Of a stretch of DNA of 64,000 nt, positions 25,642 to 35,500 are shown one piece after another. A program made the translations under genes and the position numbers. The stretch covers positions 2,604,001-2,668,000 of the forward strand of contig NZ_CP177134.1 of NCBI RefSeq assembly GCF_046736045.1, given 5' to 3'. The notes below the pieces were generated by a model. The model worked only from the letters and a program-made list of their open reading frames with translations, made no database searches and had not been told where the DNA came from. The first letter of the stretch is position 1, and every line of letters starts with the position of its first letter. The stretch is from Leptospira_A sp046736045 (lineage in GTDB: Bacteria; Spirochaetota; Leptospiria; Leptospirales; Leptospiraceae).

Positions 25642-27375
25642 ATGCCTGACCAAATTCTTTCCATCATCATTGCCATCCCTCTGATTGCTTCCTTATTGAT
25701 TGTGATTCAAACAAGGGTCGGCACTGTTCGCTTTATCTCTGCTATCTCTTCCGCATTTACCGCTCTTCTTTCGTTTGTTTTGTTTTTTTTCTTTGATGAA
25801 TCAAACAGCGGTCTTCAATTTGTGCATTGGATTCCGGATTGGATCGTATCCGGTCGTTTGAGCATTGATTATCATGTTGGTCTTGACGGAGTTTCCCTTT
25901 TATTATTTGCTTTGACTGCATTTTTATTTTTCATTTCAAGCATTGCTTCCTGGTCCAATATCCCTCATAAGATCAAAGAATTTCATATCTGTTTACTTGT
26001 ATTGGAAGCCGCAGTTCTGGGAGTTTTTGCTGCAGGAAATTTGGTTCTCTATTATGTATTTTGGGAACTTATGGTGCTCCCGATGGTAATGATGATCGGA
26101 ATTTGGGGTGGGGAAAACCGCACTAAGGCTGCGATTAAATATTTTCTGTTTTCGATGGCAGGATCCTTGTTTATGTTAGGTGGGATTCTGACTTTGTATT
26201 TTAAAACAGGCAAAACTTCAATCGAATCCCTATCGACTATGGATTTGAGTATTTTTTCACAAAGCCTGCAATGGTTTTTGTTTTTCACTTTTGCAATCGC
26301 ATTTTCCATTAAAATTCCTCTTTTTCCGTTTCATACCTGGATGCCTGACGTTCATACCCAAGCGCCTACTGTCGGTTCGGTGGATTTGGCGGGAGTTTTG
26401 CTGAAGATCGGCGCTTACGGATTCATTCGCTTCTGTATCCCCTTTTTTCCGGGAATCAGTTTGGAATCGAAAGATTTATTTCAGATATTGGCGGTGATTG
26501 GAATTATCTACGGGGCCATGGCCGCATTGGTTCAAACCGATATAAAAAGGATCATTGCCTATAGTTCTCTTTCCCACTTGGGTTATTGTATGCTCGGGTT
26601 ATTTTCTTTTACGGAAGAGGGTGCTGTGGGTGGAATGCTGCAGATGATTTCCCATGGTGTGTCAACGGGAATGCTTTTCCTTATGATCGGAATGATTTAT
26701 GAAAGAGCCCATACCCGCGATATATCCGAGTTTGGCGGACTTGCCAAACAGATGCCTGTATATTCCATTTTCTTTTTACTTGCAGTCCTTTCTTCCGTCG
26801 GTCTTCCGGGAACCAACGGATTTGTAGGCGAATTTTTGATTCTTGTGGGAAGCCTTAAAGCCAATTACCTGTTTGGTGGGATAGCCGCCATAGGAGTGGT
26901 GCTTGGTGCATTGTATCTGCTTTGGTTTGTAAAAAGATTTTTGTTCGGAACTAGCAAAACCATTCAGGCGAAACCTTACAAGGATTTGTCTTTTAGGGAA
27001 GTTGCCATTCTTTCACCTTTAGTGATTTTGATTTTTTGGATCGGAATTTATCCTACGCCATTTTTGGATATTTTAAAACCTTCTGCACGTGTTTATCTCA
27101 ATTCAGCTTCAGTGAAGGCAATTCAGGAACGAACGAATCCGGTTCGTGACTTTGCAAACCAGCCTGTGGGAAAAGTTTTTACCAATTATGTTGCGTTAGG
27201 CGCTCCGATTTTGAGTTTTGAGGAAAGATTGGGGAAATATGTATCAAAACATTCCATTCTTCCTTTAACACCGATCATCTCAGCTCCCATGGAAACGGAA
27301 GATAAATGGGACGGCCTGGAGCAGAAAATTGAATCTGATTTTCCGATAGAATCCCTTCCGGAAGGACACAAATAA
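25642..27375 (+). CDS. nuoM: NADH-quinone oxidoreductase subunit M
   Basis: Second antiporter-like pumping subunit, 577 residues. It has the helix-5 Glu in LYYVFWELMVLPMVMMIGIW, the pump motif PLFPFHTWMPDVHTQAPT, and RIIAYSSLSHLGYCMLGLF. The C-terminal ~70 residues form an unusually long soluble tail after the last helix, ending in EQKIESDFPIESLPEGHK, which most NuoM proteins lack. Only one base separates it from nuoN. Confidence 0.96.
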   Translation: MPDQILSIIIAIPLIASLLIVIQTRVGTVRFISAISSAFTALLSFVLFFFFDESNSGLQFVHWIPDWIVSGRLSIDYHVGLDGVSLLLFALTAFLFFISSIASWSNIPHKIKEFHICLLVLEAAVLGVFAAGNLVLYYVFWELMVLPMVMMIGIWGGENRTKAAIKYFLFSMAGSLFMLGGILTLYFKTGKTSIESLSTMDLSIFSQSLQWFLFFTFAIAFSIKIPLFPFHTWMPDVHTQAPTVGSVDLAGVLLKIGAYGFIRFCIPFFPGISLESKDLFQILAVIGIIYGAMAALVQTDIKRIIAYSSLSHLGYCMLGLFSFTEEGAVGGMLQMISHGVSTGMLFLMIGMIYERAHTRDISEFGGLAKQMPVYSIFFLLAVLSSVGLPGTNGFVGEFLILVGSLKANYLFGGIAAIGVVLGALYLLWFVKRFLFGTSKTIQAKPYKDLSFREVAILSPLVILIFWIGIYPTPFLDILKPSARVYLNSASVKAIQERTNPVRDFANQPVGKVFTNYVALGAPILSFEERLGKYVSKHSILPLTPIISAPMETEDKWDGLEQKIESDFPIESLPEGHK

Positions 27376-27376
27376 T

Positions 27377-28819
27377 ATGTCTTACATACCGAATATAAAT
27401 GATCTTTTTGCAATTTTACCGGCAATCATACTTTCCGGGACCGCCATCCTTTTGCTTATAGTTCAGTTTTTACTGCCTAATAAAAATGAAATCGCTCCGT
27501 TATGGGTTTTGACATTTTTCGGGTTGTTAGCTTCTCTTTTTGCGTTATGGTACAGCACACAAGACCCCGGTTATGGAAAGTATTTTCTTTCTCAAGTTTC
27601 CTTAAGTCCTATGACTGTATGGTTGAATGCGATCTATTTGATTGCAGGAATCGCCACTTTACTAGTAGCTCCAAAGGCACTGGAACAAGGAAAGTCATTG
27701 TTTCCCGAATTTTTCCCGCTCTTGCTTTTCTGCATCACAGGGATGATGTTTTTTACATCCGGATATGATTTGATCGTTATCTTTGTCGGTTTGGAAATTT
27801 TATCTCTTTGTCTCTATATTCTGATCGGGATGGCAAGAAACTCCGTATTTGCACTTGAATCTGCAATGAAGTATTTTCTGTTAGGTGCCTTTAGCTCCGG
27901 ATTTATGTTATTGGGTATTGCATTTTTGTTCGGCGGTTCGGGAACTACAAATGTGGATGGTGCTTTGAGAGGATTGTTTTTAAAAGGATTCGAGTCCAAT
28001 TATTCCAAGATAGGATTCGGTTTGTTTCTCATCGGAATCTTTTTTAAATCGGCATTGGTTCCGTTTCATTCCTGGACTCCCGATGTTTACGAAGGTGCTC
28101 AAACACCTATCACCGGTTTTATGGCCTCGGCAGGAAAAGCTTCCGCCATGGGTCTACTTATGGTTTTATTTCAACATATTCCTTCCGGAAAAGACGGGGA
28201 AGTTTGGAAGATACTCGTCGGAGCCATTTCATTATTGTCCATGACCTGGGGAAATTTAATTGCTCTTCGGCAAACCAATGTTAAACGGATTCTCGCTTAT
28301 TCTTCCATTTCTCATGCAGGTTATATCTGTGCGGGTATTGCTTGCGGTGCTAATTTGGAAGCGTTATATTATCTCTTTTTGTATGCGATTATGAACTTGG
28401 CTGCTTTTTCCCTGGTTACCTATCTGGAAGAGGGGAAAAGAATCATCACTTTGGATTCTCTTTCTCAGTTGAGCGGAACATTTCCATGGACTGCATTCGG
28501 TCTTTCTCTAGTATTTTTATCTTTTGCAGGATTTCCTCCTTTGGCCGGATTTTGGGCAAAGTTGTTTTTACTACAGAAGATTGCAGAGTCGGATTCTTTA
28601 TTCAATCGGATTCTTTTGTTTGGTGCTGTTGCCAATTCGGCGGTCGCTTTTTATTATTATATGAGAATCACAATTCACTCTTATATGAAAACGGAATTAG
28701 GGGTGATTGCGAGTGAGCCGGATATTGCCAAACAACCTGGAATCGGTATCGTTGCAGTGGTTTCCCTTTTGGTGGTTTCCGTCGGTTGGTTGTTTTTACA
28801 ACCTGGGCTTTTTTTGTAA
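27377..28819 (+). CDS. nuoN: NADH-quinone oxidoreductase subunit N
   Basis: Third antiporter-like pumping subunit, 480 residues, about 14 helices. Motifs are FVGLEILSLCLYILIGMAR with the conserved Glu, ALVPFHSWTPDVYEGAQTPI, and KRILAYSSISHAGYICAGI. It is the last gene of the operon; a large hairpin follows its stop. Confidence 0.96.
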   Translation: MSYIPNINDLFAILPAIILSGTAILLLIVQFLLPNKNEIAPLWVLTFFGLLASLFALWYSTQDPGYGKYFLSQVSLSPMTVWLNAIYLIAGIATLLVAPKALEQGKSLFPEFFPLLLFCITGMMFFTSGYDLIVIFVGLEILSLCLYILIGMARNSVFALESAMKYFLLGAFSSGFMLLGIAFLFGGSGTTNVDGALRGLFLKGFESNYSKIGFGLFLIGIFFKSALVPFHSWTPDVYEGAQTPITGFMASAGKASAMGLLMVLFQHIPSGKDGEVWKILVGAISLLSMTWGNLIALRQTNVKRILAYSSISHAGYICAGIACGANLEALYYLFLYAIMNLAAFSLVTYLEEGKRIITLDSLSQLSGTFPWTAFGLSLVFLSFAGFPPLAGFWAKLFLLQKIAESDSLFNRILLFGAVANSAVAFYYYMRITIHSYMKTELGVIASEPDIAKQPGIGIVAVVSLLVVSVGWLFLQPGLFL

Positions 28820-28830
28820 GATCCGCTATA

Positions 28831-28869
28831 GCAGACGATATTTCGTAATAACGAAAAATTATTGTCTGC
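28831..28869 (+). terminator. Large hairpin between nuoN and mtnD
   Basis: A long imperfect hairpin starts 11 bases after the nuoN stop. GCAGAC pairs with GTCTGC and the pairing continues for four more base pairs. After a three-base bulge, TTTCGT pairs with ACGAAA around an AATA loop. No run of T follows, so it may be a non-canonical terminator, an mRNA 3'-end stabiliser or a leader element for mtnD. Confidence 0.5.
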
Positions 28870-28941
28870 ATTTGGGGATTCTTCTTTATAGACTTAAATA
28901 GACAAATTTCTCTCACCAAGATCCACAAAGGGGCTATCCAT

Positions 28942-29475
28942 ATGGCTACAATTCTACGCAAAACCGAAAAAATCCAAGATACAAAAGCAGTGAAAGAGTT
29001 TTTGAACAAAAATGGAATCGTTTACGAATCTTTCCCGGCTCCTCCGACTCTGGACTCCATACTGTCGCAAAAGTCTTTGAATGATTCTGAAAAGGAAGAA
29101 CTCCTTCGTGGTTTGGAATATCGTTTTGATGATCTGAAGAAACAATTCGGGTACATTGCCAGGGATCTTGTGGTTTTGCATGATGAGATTCCCGGAATCC
29201 AGGACGTCCTTGCCAAATTCGATAAATTGCACATTCATACCGATGAAGAAGTTCGTTACATTGTAGATGGATCGGGAGTGTTCGGGTTTATTGTGAATGG
29301 AGAAAAATTCGAAGTTCATGTTGCCAAAGGGGATTTTATTTCCATTCCGGAAAATACAAATCACTGGTTCACATTGGACAATGCATTTCGAATCAAAGCA
29401 GTTCGTTATTTCAAAGACAATACTGGCTGGACTCCTGTTTACGTGGATGAATCCAAGGTATTGGTTCATTCGTAA
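28942..29475 (+). CDS. mtnD: Acireductone dioxygenase
   Basis: Cupin-fold enzyme of the methionine salvage pathway that splits acireductone with oxygen; nickel or iron in the site decides the products. The 177-residue length is typical. The metal ligands are His97, His99 and Glu103 in HIHTDEEVRYI and His141 in PENTNHWF. It starts at an ATG with AAAGGGG nine bases upstream. No other methionine-salvage gene is adjacent, so the pathway must be completed elsewhere. Confidence 0.94.
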   Translation: MATILRKTEKIQDTKAVKEFLNKNGIVYESFPAPPTLDSILSQKSLNDSEKEELLRGLEYRFDDLKKQFGYIARDLVVLHDEIPGIQDVLAKFDKLHIHTDEEVRYIVDGSGVFGFIVNGEKFEVHVAKGDFISIPENTNHWFTLDNAFRIKAVRYFKDNTGWTPVYVDESKVLVHS

Positions 29476-29505
29476 TTAATGGACATTATTTGGGGAAAAT
29501 ATTAA

Positions 29506-29660
29506 AAGCCCCCTCGCAGGATCAGCTTCGCTGATGATTCATCGAATACTTCTTCGCTTCTATTGGCGCGAAGAAGGGGTTGGGGGGTGTGGCTCGTTGG
29601 CTGCAAACAAAACCCCTATCACAAATCTTCTCTTTCGTCGAACCTTAGTTCGACCTTCAC
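29506..29660. repeat. Hairpin-rich intergenic element
   Basis: Within about 150 bases there are three perfect inverted repeats: ATCAGC-TTC-GCTGAT (29521-29535), CTTCTTCGC/GCGAAGAAG (29549-29557 with 29568-29576) and GTCGAAC-CTTA-GTTCGAC (29637-29654). GGGGTT (29576-29581) can also pair with AACCCC (29611-29616). The element lies between the convergent mtnD and recJ. It could be a dispersed repeat of this genome or a two-sided termination region. Copy number cannot be judged from one window. Confidence 0.45.
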
Positions 29661-29692
29661 GAAAATTCTTTCAATAAGTTCGCCTTTTTGCC

Positions 29693-31663
29693 TTATTCGG
29701 CTGAGACTGCATCACCAAACCAATCCACTACGAACTGGATGGATGATTTGCCCATAAAATAGTTTTCTTCCAGCTTTCCGATCAGATCCAGCTGACCCAC
29801 TCCGGATACAGCTTTTTGGAATTCGTCTCCCTTATTCCAAAGAATGAATTTCATGGAACCGGATCCGAGGACATTGAATCGAATGTGTTTTCCTCCACTA
29901 AGTGGAGTTAAATGAATAGGTTTGACACCTTTGATTGCGATTTTTACATCCGGATTTCCCTGGCCGAACGGCTCCAATGGTTTCCATTCTTTGTAAAGTT
30001 TGTCATTCAGCTCTTCGGGAAGAACGGTTATGTCCGTAGGAAGTATGTACTTGTCGGTAACTTCTTTTTCTTCGGCCAACCAAAGTTTTGATTTTTCGTA
30101 CATTGCTTTTTCGAGAATGGGAATCTTGTCCAATTCTACAGAAAACCCTCCCGCTTCAGGATGACCTCCGTAATGAATCAGATGTTCCGATACCAGATTC
30201 AATAGTTCGATCACATTCTCTTTGCTATACGAACGAATGGAACCTCTCGCGTCTCCGTTATCCGGTGCAATGAAGATGGCCGGTCTTTTGAAATCTTCTA
30301 CCATACGGGTAGCGACAATTCCGCTGACTCCCGGTTCCATATCGGGTTCATAACAAAATACAACCGGGTGTTCCGTGCGCTCCGGTTTTCTTTTGAAATA
30401 ACGATCCGCACGATCCAAATTTCTTTTGGTTCTATCCTTTCTTTCTTCATTGATTCCGGAAAGTGTTTTGGCTTTTTTATCAGCAGAAGGCAAATCTTCG
30501 GACAATAATAAATTCACTGCTTCTTCGGTTTTGCCCATCCTGCCCGCCGCATTGAGAAGGGGTCCGATCGACCAACCCAAGTCTTTGGCAGTTATACTTT
30601 TGGGATTTAAGGATAATTGTTTTAGCAAAGATCTGATTCCGTATCTTTTTTTAGGAAGATCGGGATCTAAAAAAGTTAAGAGCGATTGTAAGGACAATTT
30701 GACAATCATTCTGTTCTCTCCGCCAAGAGGCATTAAATCGGTAATCGTTCCGATTCCGGCAAGATCCACTTCTTCTTCCAGGGATTCGAAAAAATCTTTT
30801 ACCTTCAGGCACTGGGTATAAAATAAAAATCTTTCGTCATCATCAGGTAACTCTCCTTTGGTGGAAGGTCTTTCCGGAAAAGGGAATAGATTTTCTACTG
30901 CAACTTCGGAAGCCTGTTTGCGGGACGGAACTGTATGTTCGGAAAGCAGGATTCCGTTTTGGAAATAGATATTTTGTCCGTTTTCTTCTTTGAAGTAAAT
31001 CTTATCGAATTCATCGCTCAATCGAAATAGAATGGCCTGGATGATTTTAAAAGCGAGGACTGCTGTACAGATTTTTTTTTCGGGATACTGTGAATCGAGC
31101 CTTCTCGGATTCACAAGACAGGTTTTGTCAGGAATTCTTTCCGGAATTTCGTGATGATCCAAAACGATGACTCGGATCCCTTTCGCGGTCAGAAGGTCTA
31201 TTTCGTTTGCCTGGGAAGATCCGAAATCGAGAGTGATGAGCAGATCGGGGGCAGGGGTTACTTTATTTATTTTATCCAACGCTTCCGTGCACAAGCCGTA
31301 AGGATCACTTTCGGAAGAATTCAAAACCGAAATGGGAACATCTTTGAAATAAGGATGGGATTTTAGAAAAAATGCAAGAGAAGATGTGGAGGAAACTCCA
31401 TCCGCATCCCTATCTCCGTAAAGAACGATGTGTTTTTTGTTTTTAGAATATTCTAAAATAAGATCAATCGTTTCTCTAATATCGGGCAGAGAAAAAGGGG
31501 AATGCAGATATGCAAAACTAGTATTTAGAAATTCGTGCGGAGGAATTTTTTTTAACTCTTCTCTACTATCTACCAGATAACGAAGAAGAGGTTTTTTAGA
31601 AGAAACTTGGGCTCGGATTTCGGATAAACTAGGTCCGAAACGAACCTTAGCTACATTAAGCAA
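29693..31663 (-). CDS. recJ: Single-strand-specific exonuclease RecJ
   Basis: DHH-family 5'-to-3' exonuclease used in recombination and mismatch repair, 656 residues. The metal motifs are YGDRDADGVSS (family D-x-DG motif), the Asp in LITLDFGSS and VLDHHEIPE. DHHA1-domain motifs follow as LLNAAGRMGKTEEAV and HYGGHPEAGGFS, and an OB-fold region closes the protein. The stretch at about residues 225-290, between the DHH core and IGTITDLMPLGGENR, is longer than usual. The start overlaps the end of the bactofilin gene by 13 bases, so the two are coupled. Confidence 0.92.
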   Translation of the reverse strand: MLNVAKVRFGPSLSEIRAQVSSKKPLLRYLVDSREELKKIPPHEFLNTSFAYLHSPFSLPDIRETIDLILEYSKNKKHIVLYGDRDADGVSSTSSLAFFLKSHPYFKDVPISVLNSSESDPYGLCTEALDKINKVTPAPDLLITLDFGSSQANEIDLLTAKGIRVIVLDHHEIPERIPDKTCLVNPRRLDSQYPEKKICTAVLAFKIIQAILFRLSDEFDKIYFKEENGQNIYFQNGILLSEHTVPSRKQASEVAVENLFPFPERPSTKGELPDDDERFLFYTQCLKVKDFFESLEEEVDLAGIGTITDLMPLGGENRMIVKLSLQSLLTFLDPDLPKKRYGIRSLLKQLSLNPKSITAKDLGWSIGPLLNAAGRMGKTEEAVNLLLSEDLPSADKKAKTLSGINEERKDRTKRNLDRADRYFKRKPERTEHPVVFCYEPDMEPGVSGIVATRMVEDFKRPAIFIAPDNGDARGSIRSYSKENVIELLNLVSEHLIHYGGHPEAGGFSVELDKIPILEKAMYEKSKLWLAEEKEVTDKYILPTDITVLPEELNDKLYKEWKPLEPFGQGNPDVKIAIKGVKPIHLTPLSGGKHIRFNVLGSGSMKFILWNKGDEFQKAVSGVGQLDLIGKLEENYFMGKSSIQFVVDWFGDAVSAE

Positions 31664-31971
31664 TTGCCTATGATTTTGGATCCGGCTTCTACTTCAAGCC
31701 CGGGAGTTTTGATATCGCCCACTACTTTGCCCGGTTTACGAAGTTCAACTTTTTCTTTTGCATCTACATTGCCTTTTAAACTTCCCAGCACAACGAGGGA
31801 ACCTACTTCCACATCCGCTTCCACATCGCCTGTCTCATCTATGATGAGTCTGCCGGCAGAAGTGATTGTTCCTTTGAATTGGCCTTTGATTTTAAGGGTT
31901 TGGTTGAAGGAGAGAGTACCGCGAAAACTGATGTCATCGTTGATGATGGTATCTATTGATTCGTCTTTCAT
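31651..31971 (-). CDS. Bactofilin
   Basis: A 106-residue polymer-forming cytoskeletal protein (bactofilin, DUF583). The core from about residue 20 to 100 is a beta-helix with regularly spaced hydrophobics and glycines, as in LKIKGQFKGTITSAGRL and SLVVLGSLKGNVDA. Short polar tails flank it. Bactofilins assemble at the membrane without nucleotide and guide cell shape in spirochaetes and others. It lies upstream of recJ in the same transcript and overlaps it slightly. Confidence 0.9.
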   Translation of the reverse strand: MKDESIDTIINDDISFRGTLSFNQTLKIKGQFKGTITSAGRLIIDETGDVEADVEVGSLVVLGSLKGNVDAKEKVELRKPGKVVGDIKTPGLEVEAGSKIIGNCLM

Positions 31972-32087
31972 AACTAAGGATAGAATGGACTTGCGGAGAG
32001 ATTTGGCAACTCGTTCGCATTATCTTCCTCTGGAATTAGGAAAAAAGTGCGGCTTTTTACCAATTTTGCAGTTGAACCACATGATAG

Positions 32088-32444
32088 ATGGAGGATCGTG
32101 GAGATGGGTGTTCCTTTTTGCGACTTAAAAAGATAGCAGATACTCTTTTTTTACTCATTCTTTCCGTATTTATCAACTTCAATATTGTAGATGATCGCTT
32201 TGTTGCACCCCTGGAGGATTTGGCGACCGAATACCATTCCTTCGAGCTGGAAGAAACAACCAGAGTTATTTCCCTTACTCCGAAAAAACAAAACGCTCCG
32301 ACTTTGCTTTTGCAGAGGGCTTTTTCCATTTGGGAAACACCCTCTAGCACCAGTTCATTTCTGATTCCTTCTGAAAATGAAATTATTCCCGAATCCTATC
32401 TTATTTTTCTCTTAATCAGTCTACCTCCCCCTTCTTTGGCCTAG
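32088..32444 (+). CDS. Hypothetical protein with N-terminal membrane segment
   Basis: A 118-residue frame from an ATG, or 108 residues from a TTG at 32118 that would give the cleaner N-terminus MRLKKIADTLF. A hydrophobic segment near the N-terminus (LFLLILSVFINFNIV) could be a signal or anchor, followed by a polar region and a second hydrophobic patch at the C-terminus. No homology is recognised. The codon pattern is plausible, but a frame on the opposite strand (32057-32350) is also open, so this call is tentative. CCTAG-TTCTTG-CTAGG lies across the stop codon (32440-32455). The 116 bases before it, up to the bactofilin start at 31971, hold the divergent promoter region. Confidence 0.45.
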   Translation: MEDRGDGCSFLRLKKIADTLFLLILSVFINFNIVDDRFVAPLEDLATEYHSFELEETTRVISLTPKKQNAPTLLLQRAFSIWETPSSTSSFLIPSENEIIPESYLIFLLISLPPPSLA

Positions 32445-32523
32445 TTCTTGCTAGGTTAGTAGAGTCATAGCTCTGCTTTTCTAAAGATTTCAGTTTACTT
32501 ATGCTTAAAGGGGCTACGGTTTC

Positions 32524-35500
32524 ATGTTAGAAAAAATCATTCAATTTTCAATTCACAAAAGGGCGGCGGTTCTCGTAGTCACTGCGGTTCTGACCATTTT
32601 GGGATTGTACAATGCCCTTCATCTGTCGATAGATGCGATTCCCGATGTAACAAATGTTCAAGTATCAGCAGTCACTTCCGTTCCTGGGCTTTCTCCATTG
32701 GAAGTGGAACAATTCATCACTTATCCCGTAGAATTGGAATTCAACGGAATGCCTAAGGTAACCGAGATCCGGTCTATTTCACGAACAGGCGTTAGTTCGG
32801 TAACGGTTATCTTTGAAGACGGCACCGATATTTATTTTGCGAGACAGTTGGTAAACGAAAGGTTAAAGCAGGCGGAAAATTTTATTCCGAAATCCTACGG
32901 CCGCCCCGAACTTTCTCCCGTCGCAACCGGTTTGGGAGATATTTACGAATTTGCATTAGTTTCCGAAACACATACTCCCGAAGAACTGAGAACCATGATG
33001 GAGTGGGAAGTCGCTCGCCAGCTAAGGTCCGTTAAGGGGATTATCGATGTGAATGTGGTTGGCGGAGATGCGAAGCAGTTTCAAATCAAAATCGACCCGA
33101 AACGACTCCTTTCCATGAATCTGACTCTTTCTCATATCACCGAAGCATTGGAAGGCGCCAATATCAACTTAGGCGGTGGATACATTCAAAAAGGCGAAGA
33201 ACAATTTGTGATTCGCGGGGAAAGCCAATTCAAATCGGTTGAGGATATCAAACAACTATCAGTCCGAACTTCTTCCGATGGGATTCCCTTGACTCTCGGC
33301 CAAATTGCAAGAGTGGAAACAGGTCCAGCCCTTCGTTTCGGCCTTTCTACTATGAATGGTAAAAGAGAAGTCGTGGGTGGAACTGCGATGATGTTACTCG
33401 GAAGCAACTCATTGGAAGTTGTAAAAAGAGTGAAATTGAAAGTAGATGAGATTGAAAGTAAACTTCCCAAAGGAATGAAAATCGAAGTCTATTATGACCG
33501 CTCCGAATTCATCGGAAGAACTTTATCCACAGTATTTACAAATCTTGCAGAAGCCGCCATCATTGTACTTGTTTGTTTGATTTTGACTTTGGGAACCGTA
33601 AAAGGTGCGATCGCAGTTGCGATGGCGATTCCTGTTTCCATGCTCATTGCAACGATTCTGATGAATATGTTCGGGATTGTCGGAAACTTGATGTCGCTCG
33701 GTGCTCTCGACTTCGGATTACTCGTAGACGGATCCATTGTAATGTTGGAATCCACATTGCACGGGTTTATGATCCGAAAGACATTTTTGATCACAAAAAC
33801 TTCCGCACAGGATATGGAAGATGGAATTGAAGATGTGATCATGGAATCCTGTATCAAAGTGGTTCGGGCTTCCGCTTTCAGCGTGGGTATCATATTACTT
33901 GTTTATCTTCCTCTCATGACTTTGGAAGGAGTCGAGGGAAGGATGTTTCGCCCGATGGCGATTACCGTTGCGTTTGCATTAGGTGCTGCTCTTCTTTATT
34001 CCATCACAACATTTCCCGCATTAATGACTTTGATTTATAAAAAGCCGATTCTGCATGAGTCAGCTTTTTGGGCGAAATTCCAAAATAAATATTCCGAAGT
34101 TTTAACTTACGGAATGAAATTCAAAAAACAATTCGCACTCACTGGAGTCGGAGTCGTATTGCTTTCCTTTGCTCTTGCAGGCACCTTGGGTTCCGAATTT
34201 TTACCTAGGATTGACGAGGGGGAGATCGCAGTCGATATCAAGAGGCTTCCTTCGACTGCGATCAATCATTCGCGTGATTTGAATTTGGAAATGGAACGTA
34301 TTCTATTGAAATTTCCTGAAGTGTTATCCGTTGTTTCCAGACAAGGTAGGGGTGAATCCGCCGCTGAACCGATCGGATCGGAAGAAGGCGAGTCGATGGT
34401 GAAGTTGAAACCCAGAAAGGAATGGGTCACCACAAACGATAGGGAAGAATTGATGGAACTCATGAAGGAAGAAATCACTAATAATGTTCCTTCCACTTAC
34501 ATCAGTTTATCGCAGCCGATTGAAAATAGAGTAAACGCTTTATTATCCGGTTCCAAGGCGGACATCGTAATCAAAATTTACGGCGATGATCTGAAAACTT
34601 TAAAGGCGCTTGCTGATAATTATGCGGGCAAAATTAAAAAGATCCCCGGTGCTGCCGATCTAAGGGTTCAGAAATTATTAGGACTGCCTCTTCTCGAAAT
34701 CAAAATGAATCGTTCCAATATGGCAAGATACGGAGTTCGTGCCGAAGAAATTTTAACTACGATTGAAACCTTGCGTGTTGGGTTTAACGCAGGTAAGGTG
34801 TATGAGGGATACAAACGATTTGATCTGATCGTTCGGCTTGATGCGGATGTTCGGGATATTGATGTGATTGAAAACGTTCCCGTTATGACTCAGTTTGGCG
34901 GAACGGTTCCTTTGGGACAAGTCACTGATATCGTTATGACGGAAGGACCTGCCGCGCTTTACCACGAAGGTTTGAAACGAAGGATTCTCGTGGAAGTAAA
35001 CGTTCGCGGAAGGGACATGATCGGATTTGTAAATGAAGTTCAAAAAGCAACGAATTCCATAGAGAGCGGTCTTCCTCCCGGTTATTATGTGGATTGGGGA
35101 GGGCAGTTTGAAAACTTCACCCGAGCCAAGGCAAGGCTCGGACTGGTTATCCCAATTGCCGGGGCGATTATTTTCGGGATGTTGTTTATCGCATTCGGCA
35201 GCGTTTATTATGCGTTAGGTGTATTTATGCTGGTTCCTCTTTCGTTATCGGGGGGAATTTTATCTCTCGCACTCCGCGGCCTTCCTTTCTCCATTCCTGC
35301 GGCAGTTGGTTTTATCGCAGCAGCAGGTATCTCCGTATTGAACGGGGTTGTATATGCTTCCGCTTTGAAAGATCAATTGAAAATAACCAGAGATCCGAGT
35401 AAGGCCGTCGTACAAGCGGCAGTCTATACATTAAGAGCAGTGGCGACTACGGAACTTGTTGCGATCATAGGATTTTTACCGATGGCGATTGCAACGAGCG

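Noticed and set aside
32057..32350. A minus-strand frame opposite the hypothetical gene at 32088-32444.
   Set aside because: No start signal, neighbour overlap or recognisable pattern; the plus-strand frame has a plausible membrane segment.
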